Of a stretch of 64,000 nt of DNA, positions 41,413 through 50,367 are shown piece after piece. The translations under genes and the position numbers were made by a program. The DNA is from Phytophthora colocasiae (taxonomy: Eukaryota; Oomycota; Peronosporomycetes; Peronosporales; Peronosporaceae): NCBI GenBank assembly GCA_018806915.1, contig JAGKQI010000098.1, positions 806,001 to 870,000 on the forward strand, written 5' to 3'. Position 1 is the stretch's first letter. The number at the start of each line of letters is the position of its first letter. The notes under the pieces were generated by a model. That model saw only the letters and a program-made list of their open reading frames with translations, had not been told where the DNA came from and searched no databases.

Positions 41413-41661
41413 CTAGACAATATGTCTGCTTTTCCTTTTTTTTCGGCAAAGCTGTAGTAACTTGACTCGATGGGGTTTCAGTTTTTTCAGCACTCCCCAT
41501 AGCTCGGCGGAATGTACAAACCCATCGTCCTCCATGGTATCACGTTTATCCCTAAAGAACGTAATCCATGAGAGCATCGAATCCAATGCTTCAGTGTCAA
41601 CTTTTCCTCCGTTGGCTAGTTGCTCTTCCACTACGGATTTTAGGTCATTTAACCCCATTAA
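41413..41661 (-). pseudogene. LINE-associated ORF, 3' end (left of piggyBac)
   Basis: Encodes LMGLNDLKSVVEEQLANGG ... LLQLCRKKRKSRHIV and stops at 41413. Deleting the piggyBac element and one TTAA joins it in frame to RTILDWTKQSRIDCL at 45192 and above, so it is the end of the ORF that lies downstream of the OTU peptidase. Function unknown. Confidence 0.65.
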
Positions 41662-41689
41662 CACCTTGTCTCCGAACGGTACTCGCCTC

Positions 41690-41865
41690 TGACGCGTAAG
41701 CGTATGTCGTCAGTTACGACGTACAGAAAGACTTGGTATTTGTATTGACCATGTGTTTTAGGTCGGGATAGGTGTATAAATTGTCAACAGGTTTTCCGGT
41801 CAATGTCGTCAGTGATCCGGCATTGTTAGAAAGAAATCGCTCCGCAATGTCGTAACTTACTCTAC
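41690..41865. repeat. Left subterminal palindromic sites of piggyBac
   Basis: One degenerate palindrome (ATGTCGTCAGTTACGACGT) lies near 41,704-41,724 and a half-matching copy (ATGTCGTAACTTAC) at 41847-41860. Similar sites are at the right end and in the intron. Confidence 0.6.
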
Positions 41866-42003
41866 TTGCAGGCAACAGATGGCCGAGGAGGTGCACTGAT
41901 CTGCAGCTCATTTCAGAAAACGCATGAAAGAAGGTACGTTGGCTCAACAAACTTTTCATTCAACCACACGAAGCTCACCACTCATCAACTGAAACCTACA
42001 CGC

Positions 42004-44943
42004 TCACTCGTCATTGCTGTCAGAGTTAGAGTTGCCGCCATCGCTTCCTTTTTCGTGGACGAGCTGCAGTTCCCGCTGTGTCTTTTTGCGCTTCCCTGCG
42101 TTCTTGCCGGGCCGGCGCAGCACGACGCGCTTCCCCAGGCCGGTCGGAATGTCCTGTCCGGCGCCGAAGTCGTCGTGCCAGATCTCAAAGCAGGTCTTGG
42201 CAACGCCCTTGTAGTCACGGCGAATCTTGTTGCAGAGCCAACACTTGGCATTGTCGATCGAGCAGCGCTCGCAGAAGAACGTCGTCGCGAAGGACTTCTT
42301 CTTCTCAGTGCGAAGGAGCGCGCAAACCTTGCAGGACCGTTGGCGTCGCTTCTGAACGCCGGTGACGGTGACCCAGTCTTCCGACTGCTCGAGTGCGTGC
42401 GCAAGGCGGACTGGTGTTCGCCTACGCTTCTGGCGGGAGGGAGGTGGCGTCGTTTCGACCCCTGCAAAGTCCTCGGCCTTCAGTTGCAGGAGCTGATTCT
42501 GCAGGACTGTGAACCACTCCGAGCGCTTCATCGAGACGGTGCCCTTGATCTTGGCCGCCTCCTTGTGGCTCAGGAACGCGTTCACTAGCGCCAGATCGAG
42601 GAACCCTAAGAACAAGCCCTTGTAGTACTTGGTGAACCGAGTTGACATTTGCAGAGAGAAGCTCTGGAGACGGAGTTGATCGTGGCGATCTACTCCGCCC
42701 ATCCAGTTCTGGTAGTCCTTCACCGACTTAGGACATCCAACTTGAATGGCGCCCACCTGCTTGACCTTCCTCTCGAGCGTAGACGGCGTCATAGCGGAGC
42801 CCGTGCAGAGGTAGTAGACCGGCTTGCGGTCCCACCAGAGGCACGAGATCATTGAGGGGATCGAAATAGAGCGCGTGAAGACAAAAGAACCCCTTGGGAT
42901 GCTTGCAGGGCGGGTCTTGTGCTCGGACTTAATGGACTTGTCGAAGCCCAAGCGGTTTGTCATGATCGTTCCGACGACGTATACCTTCATCTTGAGCAGC
43001 TCAACGGCGAGAAGAACCGAGGTGTAGTATCGGTCGATGATCACAGCATGCCAGTTGTGGCGCGATCGAAGAGTGAATGCAGCCTTTAGGTTCCGCAAGA
43101 CAGCCACTGCTCCAGTCTTGGCGTCAATTCCACTATCTCCTCCATCGTTGTTCCGCTTGCCCACGTAAACTTCGAATCTAGATCATTTACGACATAGAGA
43201 TGTGTTAGCATTCATTGCATGCCGTAAGTTACGACATAGTAAAAAGATCAAAAAAAAATACCTGTGGCAGTACGCTGTCTTAGCTCCACACAGCATAAAT
43301 AGTTTTGATCCGTATCGGTGCGGCTTGTCTGACATGAACATGCGCGTCGTGTTGCGCTTTGACGTGGCAGGAAGAACGCCTTCATCAAAAGAAAATATGG
43401 CTGGAAGCGACCAACCAGCCAAGAAGCGTTCTTGGATCTTGTCCACTACAGGACGCAGCTTCCACAGTTTATCGCGACCGTGGTCGGCGGTGTTGTCGAC
43501 AAAGTGAAGGTCACGCAGGATGTTTTGGCAGCGATCGCGTGACATGTACCGCCCGAAAAGTCCGGCCGGAATGGCGCCGTCCTCGACCATGGACCAATGC
43601 GCAGCAAAGCTCCTCTTCTGAGGACACAGCATGCGCGCCACTAAAAGCCCAATCACATGCAAAATCTCGTGGGCACCATACTCCTCGGGTGCTTTCAAGC
43701 GCCGTGCAATCTGCGCGGCGGTCTCACGTTGACGTCCGGTCTGTCGCGCCGCCATCCTTTCTGCCCGCTTCTCAACCTGCTGCAAAAAGTAGCGGTTAGT
43801 TTCCTTCGCAATCGAAACCCACACGGTTTTCGGTACAAAAAAAAATAGTGTCAGGAGTGGCGATCGCCAAACATCCAGCAGCTCTCCAACAGGTCGGCCC
43901 TCGCCTTCACCCAACCCAGGGTAGGCAGGTGTATCGGTGTCGAACTCTGTCATGGCTGGGGTCCACTGCATTGCCCGAAGCGCTGCCACGCGCTGTTCGA
44001 GAGCTGCTTTGCTCAGTTCACCGTTGCCCTCAATATGCAGCGATGCCAGAAAAGCCTCGTCCATCTCGGCGGCGTCGCTGTCAGAGATTTCATCGCTCCC
44101 CTCCTCTTCGAACCCGTCGCTTGTAGAGTCACCGTCGTCGTCGCAAATGCCAACACTATCGCCGTCATCAGAGCTGAAGTCGTCATACTCACTGCTGCTC
44201 TCCCCGTCCTGCAACACGTTCACATCAGCGTCAAGTTTCAGCGGAATCCGTGTTCGACGTGTTCGCCGTGTTCGCCGTGTTCGCCGTGGAGGAGCAATAG
44301 GAGAAGTGACAGCACGTTTGTCCTCTCCCTCACTCTCCAGTCCCGACGCGTCCGACAGCATGCGCAAGCTGGCTGCTGCGTCTTGCTGCTCATCATAATC
44401 TTGCAGGTCCCTCTGGGAGATATCAAATGCTCTCGCTACCGCCGCCTGCGAAAGTTCGGTCTCCGACTCGGAGGAGCCGAACAACTGCTCGATCGTGTTC
44501 TGCGACAGCAGAACACCAGTGTCGATCTGAGAGGTTCTAATCGTGTCGTCCTCCTCTCCAACATGCTCACCGCCGCCTTCCTCATCTCCAACATGCTCAC
44601 CACCGCCTTCCTCCTCTCCAACATGCTCACCGCCGCCTTCCTCATCTCCAACATGCTCACCACCGCCTTCCTCCTCTCCAACATGCTCACCGCCGCCGCC
44701 GTCCTCTCCAACATGCTCATCGTCCTCCACCAGCAATCCCGACTCAAAGGCATACTCCACAACGGCACGCTCACCCACCAGCACGTTCTCGCCCTCCGGG
44801 CTTTTGTATGCCCACTCCGTCTGAATGCCGGTCGGCCGCTTCGACGTCCACCCCGCCGCCCTGAGCTGCCGCCACAGGTGTCTGAAGTCAATGTCGTGTT
44901 GTGCGGCGGGGGCGGCGGGTTTTTCTCGGCGACCAGACCGCAT
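42004..44943 (-). CDS. piggyBac transposase, DDE_Tnp_1_7, one intron
   Basis: Exons 44943-43262 and 43177-42004 give 951 aa. ATG at 44943 (MRSGRREK) follows an Initiator-like GCTCATTCAAGAATTT 22 nt upstream. The N-terminal third is acidic, with an 11-residue repeat (EGGGEHVGEEE type, about six copies) and RRTRRTRRTRR. The DDD catalytic residues are all present: FSFDEG, VIIDRYYTS and GGVDRHDQ. The C-terminal Cys/His-rich domain (CKVC, FFCERC, KCWLCNK, CFEIWHDDF) is the kind used to bind the transposon ends. The protein excises and inserts the element at TTAA. The frame is clean apart from the intron, and the splice restores CHRFEVYVGKR. Intron-containing, longer than insect piggyBac (about 594 aa) because of the acidic extension. 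Confidence 0.93.
43178..43261 (-). other. Intron of the piggyBac transposase (84 nt)
   Basis: Begins GTATTTTTTTTTGATC and ends ATGATCTAG on the minus strand. Removing it keeps the frame (split Arg codon AG|A). It contains one near-perfect palindromic site (TGTCGTAACTTACGGCA) and a half site, the same sequences found near the transposon ends. Confidence 0.85.
44545..44725. repeat. 33-bp minisatellite in the transposase coding region
   Basis: Tandem units with core TCCAACATGCTCACC repeat about six times with alternating CTC/ATC variants. It encodes an acidic Gly/Glu-rich repeat in the transposase and opens long but meaningless ORFs in other frames. Confidence 0.85.
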
Positions 44944-44964
44944 GCTCGCCAGCACGCAAATTCT

Positions 44965-44971
44965 TGAATGA
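44965..44971 (-). promoter_or_regulatory. Initiator-like element of the piggyBac transposase
   Basis: The minus strand reads GCTCATTCAAGAATTTGC, matching the oomycete Initiator plus flanking consensus GCTCATTYYNCAWTTTT at most positions, 22 nt before the ATG. Confidence 0.5.
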
Positions 44972-45121
44972 GCGGTCTGGACCAGTCATTACCCATCCGA
45001 GCCCATCCTCTGACCCGGTTTTGTGAACTTGTCGCAGAGACCTCTCGCAGCTTATATTCTGCGGAACACTTGATTAAAGTATGGGAAAATCGTGATCTTA
45101 CTTTAATCAAATGTAACTGAT

Positions 45122-45144
45122 CTATGTCGTAACTTACGACATAG
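45122..45144. repeat. Right subterminal perfect palindrome of piggyBac
   Basis: 11-bp arms around one central base; core TGTCGTAACTTACGACA. A partial copy (TATCTTACGACG) follows at 45161-45172. Likely a transposase-binding site. Confidence 0.65.
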
Positions 45145-45191
45145 CAAAAACGATATGGCGTATCTTACGACGTTAGGAGACAAGGTGTTAA

Positions 45192-45747
45192 GAGACAATC
45201 AATTCGACTTTGTTTTGTCCAGTCCAGAATGGTCCGGGCTTTGAGTGTTCTCAGGATAAATTCAGGCGAGTCTACTTGCTGCATCCACTCCATTAAAACA
45301 GTTGGATGGGCTGTGACAGCTCTTTGCCATGTGGCTTCATCCCCGGGGAGTTTGGGGAACCCAGTCTTACTAAAGTTGTTCCAGGTTGACTAAAATGCAT
45401 TCCACTCCTCCCTTTTCTGCTTGTCACCTTGTTTACCCTCAGTAACAAACCGTTTCCCATAGCCATCCGGAGGTTCCTTCTTCTCCTCTAAGCCCAGGTC
45501 AGGATTCTGACGATATTAGTTCAAATGAATCAATGCTCCATGTGGAATCTCGTGAACCCATCTCAACATCTCCATCGTCAAGTGGTGAGAGACTAATACT
45601 TTCTTCCTCCCGCAACCGATGCTGCCAATTTCTCATAACCCTCGTGAGCAACTGAACTTGAGATTGTTCTTCCCAATCCAAACCAATAAGTATCTTTTGA
45701 AGTCCTGGGGTAAGGCCGTGAGGGCCTTGAGTCGGTACGGCTAGCAA
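45192..45747 (-). pseudogene. LINE-associated ORF downstream of OTU peptidase
   Basis: The minus-strand frame starting LAVPTQGPHGLTPGLQKIL overlaps the end of the OTU ORF and could be reached from it by a -1 shift on eight A residues. It continues to FELISSES and then, after a one-base shift, EEKKEPPDGYGKRFVTEG, WNAF-stop-STWNNFSKTG (TAG in place of a Trp codon) and RTILDWTKQSRIDCL, up to the piggyBac insertion. No family is recognised. It is most likely part of a retroelement polyprotein. Confidence 0.5.
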
Positions 45748-46652
45748 TTCCCTTTTTTTTCTCCACCCTGGATCAGAATATCAGCTAACTCTTCGCGCTC
45801 TTTTTTCGCCAAGCAAGATTCCTGGATAGCTGCTACTACATCTTCGAGCTTCTCACTGTCCTCTTTTTTAGCGTCTGCTGTGCCCTTATCAGTAGGTTCT
45901 ACCATTTCACTCCCTCCGGAGTTTGTGAACTCGCCGTTGTCCTTTTTGTCACTGTCAGTCAAGAAGAAATTGCTCAATTCTGTCTCGGTTGAAGGCGCTC
46001 CAAATCTTAACCAAGTATAGTGAACTCCTCCAAAATGTAGTACTACGGGGAATTGCCCTGATTTGGCTGCCTCTTTCCTGTCTTTTTCCAATTCAGTGAT
46101 CCATTTCTCGGCTTCTTCGGGTCTGAAGTTGAATTCTCCAGCAGAATCCAGCTTATGCGTCTTTGTGGTCTTCTGCATTGGTCGGAAGATCTGATAGCTG
46201 GCTTTGTTCAAAACTTCTCGTCCGACCACAATATAAATCGGTTTCATCAGCAATTTCGCTATCATCAACAGTGTCAACTCCGATCCCCAATATGAACGCG
46301 AAAGAAACGCGTTCGACTTTGAACTTGAGCTGCCAATGTCCTGGAGGTACTCCTGGAGACGTTCCTTTGATTCATTAATGGTGAGTTCGCCTGCTCTTGT
46401 CATATTTGAGCTTAGTAACGCCTTTCGGGTCTCATGCGGAAACTCCACCTCAAATCCATGCTGTGCCGCCATCACTAGTCCCTTCTTCACCTTTGCGGTA
46501 ATATTCTCGATAGCAGTCTTAGTTGTAGTTTCAAACTTGCTATTTAGCAGAGCAATAGCAATACCGTAGAACTGACAGTTTCCTGTGGCTGGTGTAGATA
46601 CAGGCAGGGTTTGGTAATTTTCCGTAACTATTGCCGATATTGGCAATGTCAT
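45741..46652 (-). CDS. OTU-like cysteine peptidase, mobile-element associated
   Basis: 303 aa. TPATGNCQFYGIAIALL carries the nucleophile Cys26 of the OTU fold (family motif DGNCLF-like), RSYWGSELTLLMIAKLL (119-135) is the helix that usually follows the conserved Trp, and FPVVLHFGGVHYTWLRFG holds the catalytic His (about H211). The last third is Glu/Lys-rich. OTU peptidases cleave ubiquitin chains or viral and retroelement polyproteins. It is on the same strand as the LINE-type ORF1 fragments (47232-48569) and is followed by an overlapping ORF after a run of eight A, so a polyprotein protease role in a non-LTR element is likelier than a host deubiquitinase. The frame is intact, and the ATG at 46652 is the first possible. 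Confidence 0.7.
   Translation of the reverse strand: MTLPISAIVTENYQTLPVSTPATGNCQFYGIAIALLNSKFETTTKTAIENITAKVKKGLVMAAQHGFEVEFPHETRKALLSSNMTRAGELTINESKERLQEYLQDIGSSSSKSNAFLSRSYWGSELTLLMIAKLLMKPIYIVVGREVLNKASYQIFRPMQKTTKTHKLDSAGEFNFRPEEAEKWITELEKDRKEAAKSGQFPVVLHFGGVHYTWLRFGAPSTETELSNFFLTDSDKKDNGEFTNSGGSEMVEPTDKGTADAKKEDSEKLEDVVAAIQESCLAKKEREELADILIQGGEKKGNC
45753..45760 (-). promoter_or_regulatory. Possible -1 frameshift site (A8) at the OTU ORF end
   Basis: The minus strand reads GGA GAA AAA AAA GGG in the OTU frame, containing the slippery heptamer A-AAA-AAA. A -1 slip leads to AAA AGG GAA TTG CTA, which is the frame of the next ORF. A simple indel in a homopolymer is the alternative. Confidence 0.4.
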
Positions 46653-47231
46653 ATTGCAATAATTTATTGCTCCTCAACCCCAATAACATGCAATTTTTTA
46701 TACAGGTCAATCTTGGCCATAGCCAAATGTCGTTGACATGTGTGGTTGCTTTGCCAATGGATGGTAGCGAGAACTATCGCCAAACGGGTGGTGTGGCCAC
46801 GTTTGCACACAGGGCACACGGGTTATTACAGTTGCTTGTCATTTCCTAACTGAATTATATTATATCAGTTGATTTGTGTGTTGTATGTATGATGTCGAGG
46901 AATTCGGACTATGACTTGTGTGTGTTGGTTGGAGAGGTTGGACGCGGTGGGAGGGTTCTCGAGGTAACCCCTCCTGAATCCAGGCGCATCGACAGCAACC
47001 AACTCGTTCAAAAACTCATGAGAAAAGACGACATAGTGTCACATATTCATGTGACCTACTGACTTGGTTGACATTGTCGAAAAAATTGGCAATAACTCAA
47101 TTATTTATTGGCTTGGATGAAGGCCTCCAATCCGTATGATATTGTATTTTTCCTATCCCTGGATACAGGATTGAGCCCGCAGTATCGGAGTACATCATAT
47201 CCAGTTAGAGTTTCCTTGAATTCCAATTCAT
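46653..47231. other. Spacer with a possible plus-strand ORF 46874-47062
   Basis: The 62-aa ORF reads SRNSDYDLCVLVGEVGRGG and RRIDSNQLVQKLMRKDD, which looks protein-like, but it has no family or promoter support and is opposite to the neighbouring ORFs. The rest is AT-rich without features. Confidence 0.3.
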
Positions 47232-48569
47232 CTAGTTCCATAAATCCTGTTGGTCCGTCTGCGGATTTATCTTACTCTTTTTAACGGCTTCTTCAATCAG
47301 CCGTGTTTGCTTGGATAACACTTCAGGCCTTTTTAACTCCACAATTCTTGTTGATTCCGCGTTGTCCTCAGTATCTTCCTCGTCTGTTGTGGGACTACAA
47401 ACATCAATGAGGTCACTCGGAATGGTTTCCTGTTGCCTGTCTCGTTCTTCTCGTATGGCCTCTTGGATCAATCTACCCGGTCGAAAACTTTTCTTCCTTG
47501 AAGGAGTTTTCCATTCATCAGTTTGCTTGGCTGAGCCAGGCTGGCTAGGTTGTCCCTCCTTGCTCAGTTTTGGTGCTTTCTGCCCCAAATTATTTTCCTT
47601 TGAAGAAACTACGCTCTGTTCCTGTATCTTTACTTCTGCTTGTGCCTCCCACATTTGTTCAAGTTCCTGAATGCTTGTGATGGTTGATTTGTGCCGGTCA
47701 AGACTCATAACTTCCTCTGTTGTAACTGTGATACATCCATTTCCACGTTTCCACGCACAACAGTGTGAAAGGTGGAGCTGGATCTGCGTGATGAACTAGT
47801 ATCTTCTTTCCCATCCAGTCAATGAACCTTATCTTCTCCAGAAACGCTGGGCATCCAGGAGAAAATCTCCCAAGCCCCCCGTTTGAAATGTCTGCCTCCC
47901 ATATTTTGGTTCTTGGAATGTTGCGTAGGTGCCACTGAATTATGAGCAAATATACGCATCCAGTGCTGCTTCATCCATGAATCGGGACACATTTAAAAAC
48001 TTCACCCGGTATCTGTCATGCCGTTTTTCATTTGTCATCCCATCTACTCCAACTTGACGTTGCCACATTCGTTTGCTGCGCAGCTCGGGGGTATCACTCG
48101 GGTGATCTTCTTCTGGACGGGCATTTCTAAGAACAAACTGCCTATTTCGAAAAGGAATAAAGCCAAACACTTTTGCCCATCGAGTTCCAGCTTCTCTTGT
48201 CCAGAAGAACAAATGCACAGTATGCTGTTGCGTATTATAACAGACTTGTTTTGTTTCTCCCAGCATTTGAGTTAACTTTTCTGTGTCAAATTCCAACCTC
48301 TTGGCACCCATGAGGATAGCGTGAATCAAGCGTTCACGAGTTTGAAAATCTGGGTATATGGGAAAATCTGTCGAGAAGTTGAAGTACAGTTCTCCTTCTA
48401 GCGTAGATTGTGTTCTGGATGGCTCCCTTCTAACCCGAGCCGTTATTCTGTATCCTACAGAATAAGCAATTATCTTGATTAAAGTATGAACGAGAACCTG
48501 CGAAAAGTATGCCTTTGGAAGCCCTTTCGTGGTCGGTGTGGCATATTCTATACATAAAGTGTACATCAT
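47232..48569 (-). pseudogene. LINE-type ORF1, C-terminal part, two frameshifts
   Basis: Three overlapping frames (48569-47940, 47949-47698, 47708-47232) join at 10- to 11-nt overlaps, each consistent with a one-base shift. Motifs include GLPKAYFSQVLVHTLIKIIA, HLFFWTREAGTRWAKVFGF, KFLNVSRFMDEAALDAYI and QWHLRNIPRTKIWEADI, then a low-complexity acidic/basic tail with RLIQEAIREERDRQQ. This resembles RNA-binding ORF1 proteins of oomycete L1-like LINEs. It precedes the OTU peptidase on the same strand, suggesting ORF1-OTU order in one element. Confidence 0.55.
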
Positions 48570-48733
48570 CGGCTATAGCATGCACAATGTATCCAACATC
48601 TGCGAAACTGGCGATCTCCTATTGGCTCCCTGGCAGACAAAACATGTTCAAAACCTCTCACTCGGCAACCCCCGTCAAATTTGAAACGACTCCGTACTGT
48701 GCGGCACTCTTGGCGCCAACCAACCATCCGCCA

Positions 48734-48779
48734 AAAGCGCGCGAAGTGCAAAGCGCGCGAAGTGCAAAGCGCGCGAAGA
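48734..48779. repeat. 16-bp tandem repeat, three copies
   Basis: AAAGCGCGCGAAGTGC at 48734, 48750 and 48766 (the last copy diverges at its end). It lies at the 5' side of the LINE-type ORF1, next to a long hairpin. Confidence 0.8.
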
Positions 48780-48785
48780 GGAAGA

Positions 48786-48834
48786 ATTTGCCCAGTTCCT
48801 AACTAACGGAGTAGTGAGGAGGAACTGGGCAAAT
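48786..48834. repeat. Inverted repeat, 15-bp perfect arms, 19-nt loop
   Basis: Arms ATTTGCCCAGTTCCT and AGGAACTGGGCAAAT. It could form a stable hairpin in RNA or be a target site scar between two mobile elements. It directly follows the 16-bp repeats. Confidence 0.8.
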
Positions 48835-48884
48835 ACTTCTCTGCAGGCTCCAGCAAGACCTACTGCAAAGTACGTGGTGCTAAC

Positions 48885-49190
48885 TAGTTGTCTTTCTTAT
48901 TCCTCGCCTTTACTTTCTTTCTTACGTTTGCAGAATCTAATCATCGTTTTAGGCTCGGTGGAATGCTCTTCCCGTCACCCGAGGTATCGTGCCATTTCTG
49001 AGAGCACGTGAGCGTGTTGCTGCTCTCAACGCGGCGAACGTGGCGGCAGAGCGGTACACGACCGCCGAAACCATCGCTACATTGCTGACAGAAGGTGCTC
49101 GTCTTGAACGACTTGGTCTTTAGGTCGGCAAAGGCGGAACGCACCTTACACAACTACTGCCTGCGTTTGTTCTGCTTGGTGATCCGATGT
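48885..49190 (-). pseudogene. Second piggyBac remnant: C-terminal Cys-rich domain
   Basis: Minus-strand translation KQNKRRQ-stop-LCKVRSAFADLKTKSF, TSTFCQQCSDGFGG, CRHVRRVESSN, CSQKWHDTSGDGKSIPPSL aligns position by position with the zinc-binding end of the transposase at 42004-44943 (KRRQRSCKVCALLRTEKKKSF, FFCERC, CFEIWHDDFGAGQDIPTGL). A basic tail follows in another frame (MIRFCKRKKESKGEE). The catalytic core is absent. Confidence 0.75.
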
Positions 49191-49293
49191 GTTCACTAAC
49201 GTGTGCTTCTAGCGTGATATGACAAACACCAGGTCCTCGGCGTTGATATGAGTCTAACGTTGATTCTGCGCAGCGCCAGTAGCTGGATGTGTC

Positions 49294-49578
49294 GAATTAT
49301 TCTGTAGCATCCTGGCATACGGCTGTGGGAAATTCCCTGTGCGGGCAACATCCAGAATTAGTAAAGCACCACTCGAGTTATTCTGTAGCATCCTGACTTA
49401 CGGCTATGGGAAATTCCGTGTGCACACGCAACATCCAGAATTAGTAAAGCACCACTCGAGTTATTCTGTAGCATCCTGACTTACGGCTATGGGAAATTCC
49501 GTGTGCACACGCAACATCCAGAATTAGTAAAGCACCACTCGAGTTATTCTGTAGCATCCCGACTTACGGCTGTGCTCC
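49294..49578. repeat. 83-bp tandem repeat, about 3.5 copies
   Basis: Units start at 49294 (diverged, 81 bp), 49375, 49458 and 49541 (partial). Each begins GAGTTATTCTGTAGCATCC and ends AGTAAAGCACCACTC. The middle units are nearly identical. It lies between the two ends of the second piggyBac remnant, where the catalytic core should be. Confidence 0.9.
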
Positions 49579-49599
49579 TCATTGTATGTGATCTATCCA

Positions 49600-50085
49600 T
49601 ACTCTGGGATATCGCAGAGATCGTCACCTGTCAAGTCAAAGTTACTAGTTTCCGGAACGTTGTCATTTATTTCCAGGTCTTCTACATCTTCTTCTACGTG
49701 TAGAGACCACCTCGTTGTCTGCCATAATGTCTTCTTCGTCGGCGTTGGAATCGGAATCGCTGACATCAGCGGTCTCCACGAGATTCACGTCATCGATAGC
49801 TGTAGAGCCAAACTGTCGCTACTTTCGGAGCCTCTCCATGAAATTGCCGCTACCAAACACGTCCGAGTCGATGAGGCCGTCGGCTCCGTTTGGTTCATCG
49901 GTCTCGCTCTTTTCTTCTTCATCAGCAGCCATGCACTCACTTGAATCGAATTCTGGATCATCCGGAATAGCATTGGTCGCGCCGTCTTGCTCCGTATCAT
50001 CCGGTATAGCTGCTGGTAGTTCACCTGTAGCGCCCACCTCTTCTGTGTCGACAACTGTGGTGGCACAAAAATATGGCCACTAACC
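49600..50085 (-). pseudogene. Acidic ORF remnant, probably piggyBac N-terminal region
   Basis: Minus-strand sequence is rich in Asp, Glu and Ser (PDDTEQDGATNAIPDD, DEEEKSETDEPNGADG, DSDSNADEEDIMADNE), with stops. Acidic tracts of this kind follow the N-terminal domain in the intact transposase. Assigned by position and composition. Confidence 0.4.
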
Positions 50086-50089
50086 TTCA

Positions 50090-50285
50090 AAGAAGTTTAT
50101 GCCACGTCTGGCTTCGTCGAGACGGCCCTTCACCCCCGGCTTCACGTAGCGTTGATTCTAGGCCATCCCTGTCGGCTTGCAAGCCTTCCAGCCTTCCTCG
50201 CAGATCGCAATAGTTGCTTGAACGACTTCTCTGCTGGGCCGTTCGTTTTTTCGAATGACAATGTGAGGTAGCTTCTGACACGTGA
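50090..50285 (-). pseudogene. Second piggyBac remnant: N-terminal domain
   Basis: Mixed frames read EGWKACKPTGMA, then NQRYVKPGVKGRLDE, matching the GWTSKRPTGIQTEWAYKSPEG region near the start of the intact transposase. The lesions include a TAG/TGA and frame changes. Together with 48885-49190 it marks an old piggyBac copy that lost its centre. Confidence 0.5.
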
Positions 50286-50367
50286 ACCGATGGGCTTTCG
50301 ACGGAATTTTCAAACCTGTTGGGGATTTATATGCGTCTTTCTATCCTCCTTGAATAATACCCGTCTA

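Larger units (their letters stand above)
41658..45191 (-). mobile_element. piggyBac-type transposon, near-complete
   Basis: TTAA target duplications lie at 41658-41661 and 45188-45191. Terminal inverted repeats begin CACCTTGTCTCC on both ends (41662 and, reversed, 45187), followed by related AACG sequences. Length without duplication is 3,526 bp. It encodes a 951-aa transposase (42004-44943, one intron). Copies of a palindromic site with core TGTCGTAACTTACGACA lie near both ends and in the intron. The insertion splits a minus-strand ORF that rejoins exactly when the element and one TTAA are removed. Intact catalytic residues, ends and splice sites make it the best candidate for a currently or recently active transposon in the window. 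Confidence 0.95.

Noticed and set aside
44035..44967. 310-aa plus-strand ORF with Leu-rich repeats
   Set aside because: Shadow of the acidic region and 33-bp minisatellite of the piggyBac transposase.
49294..49578. Possible CRISPR array
   Set aside because: The 83-bp units are directly tandem without unique spacers, in a eukaryotic context.
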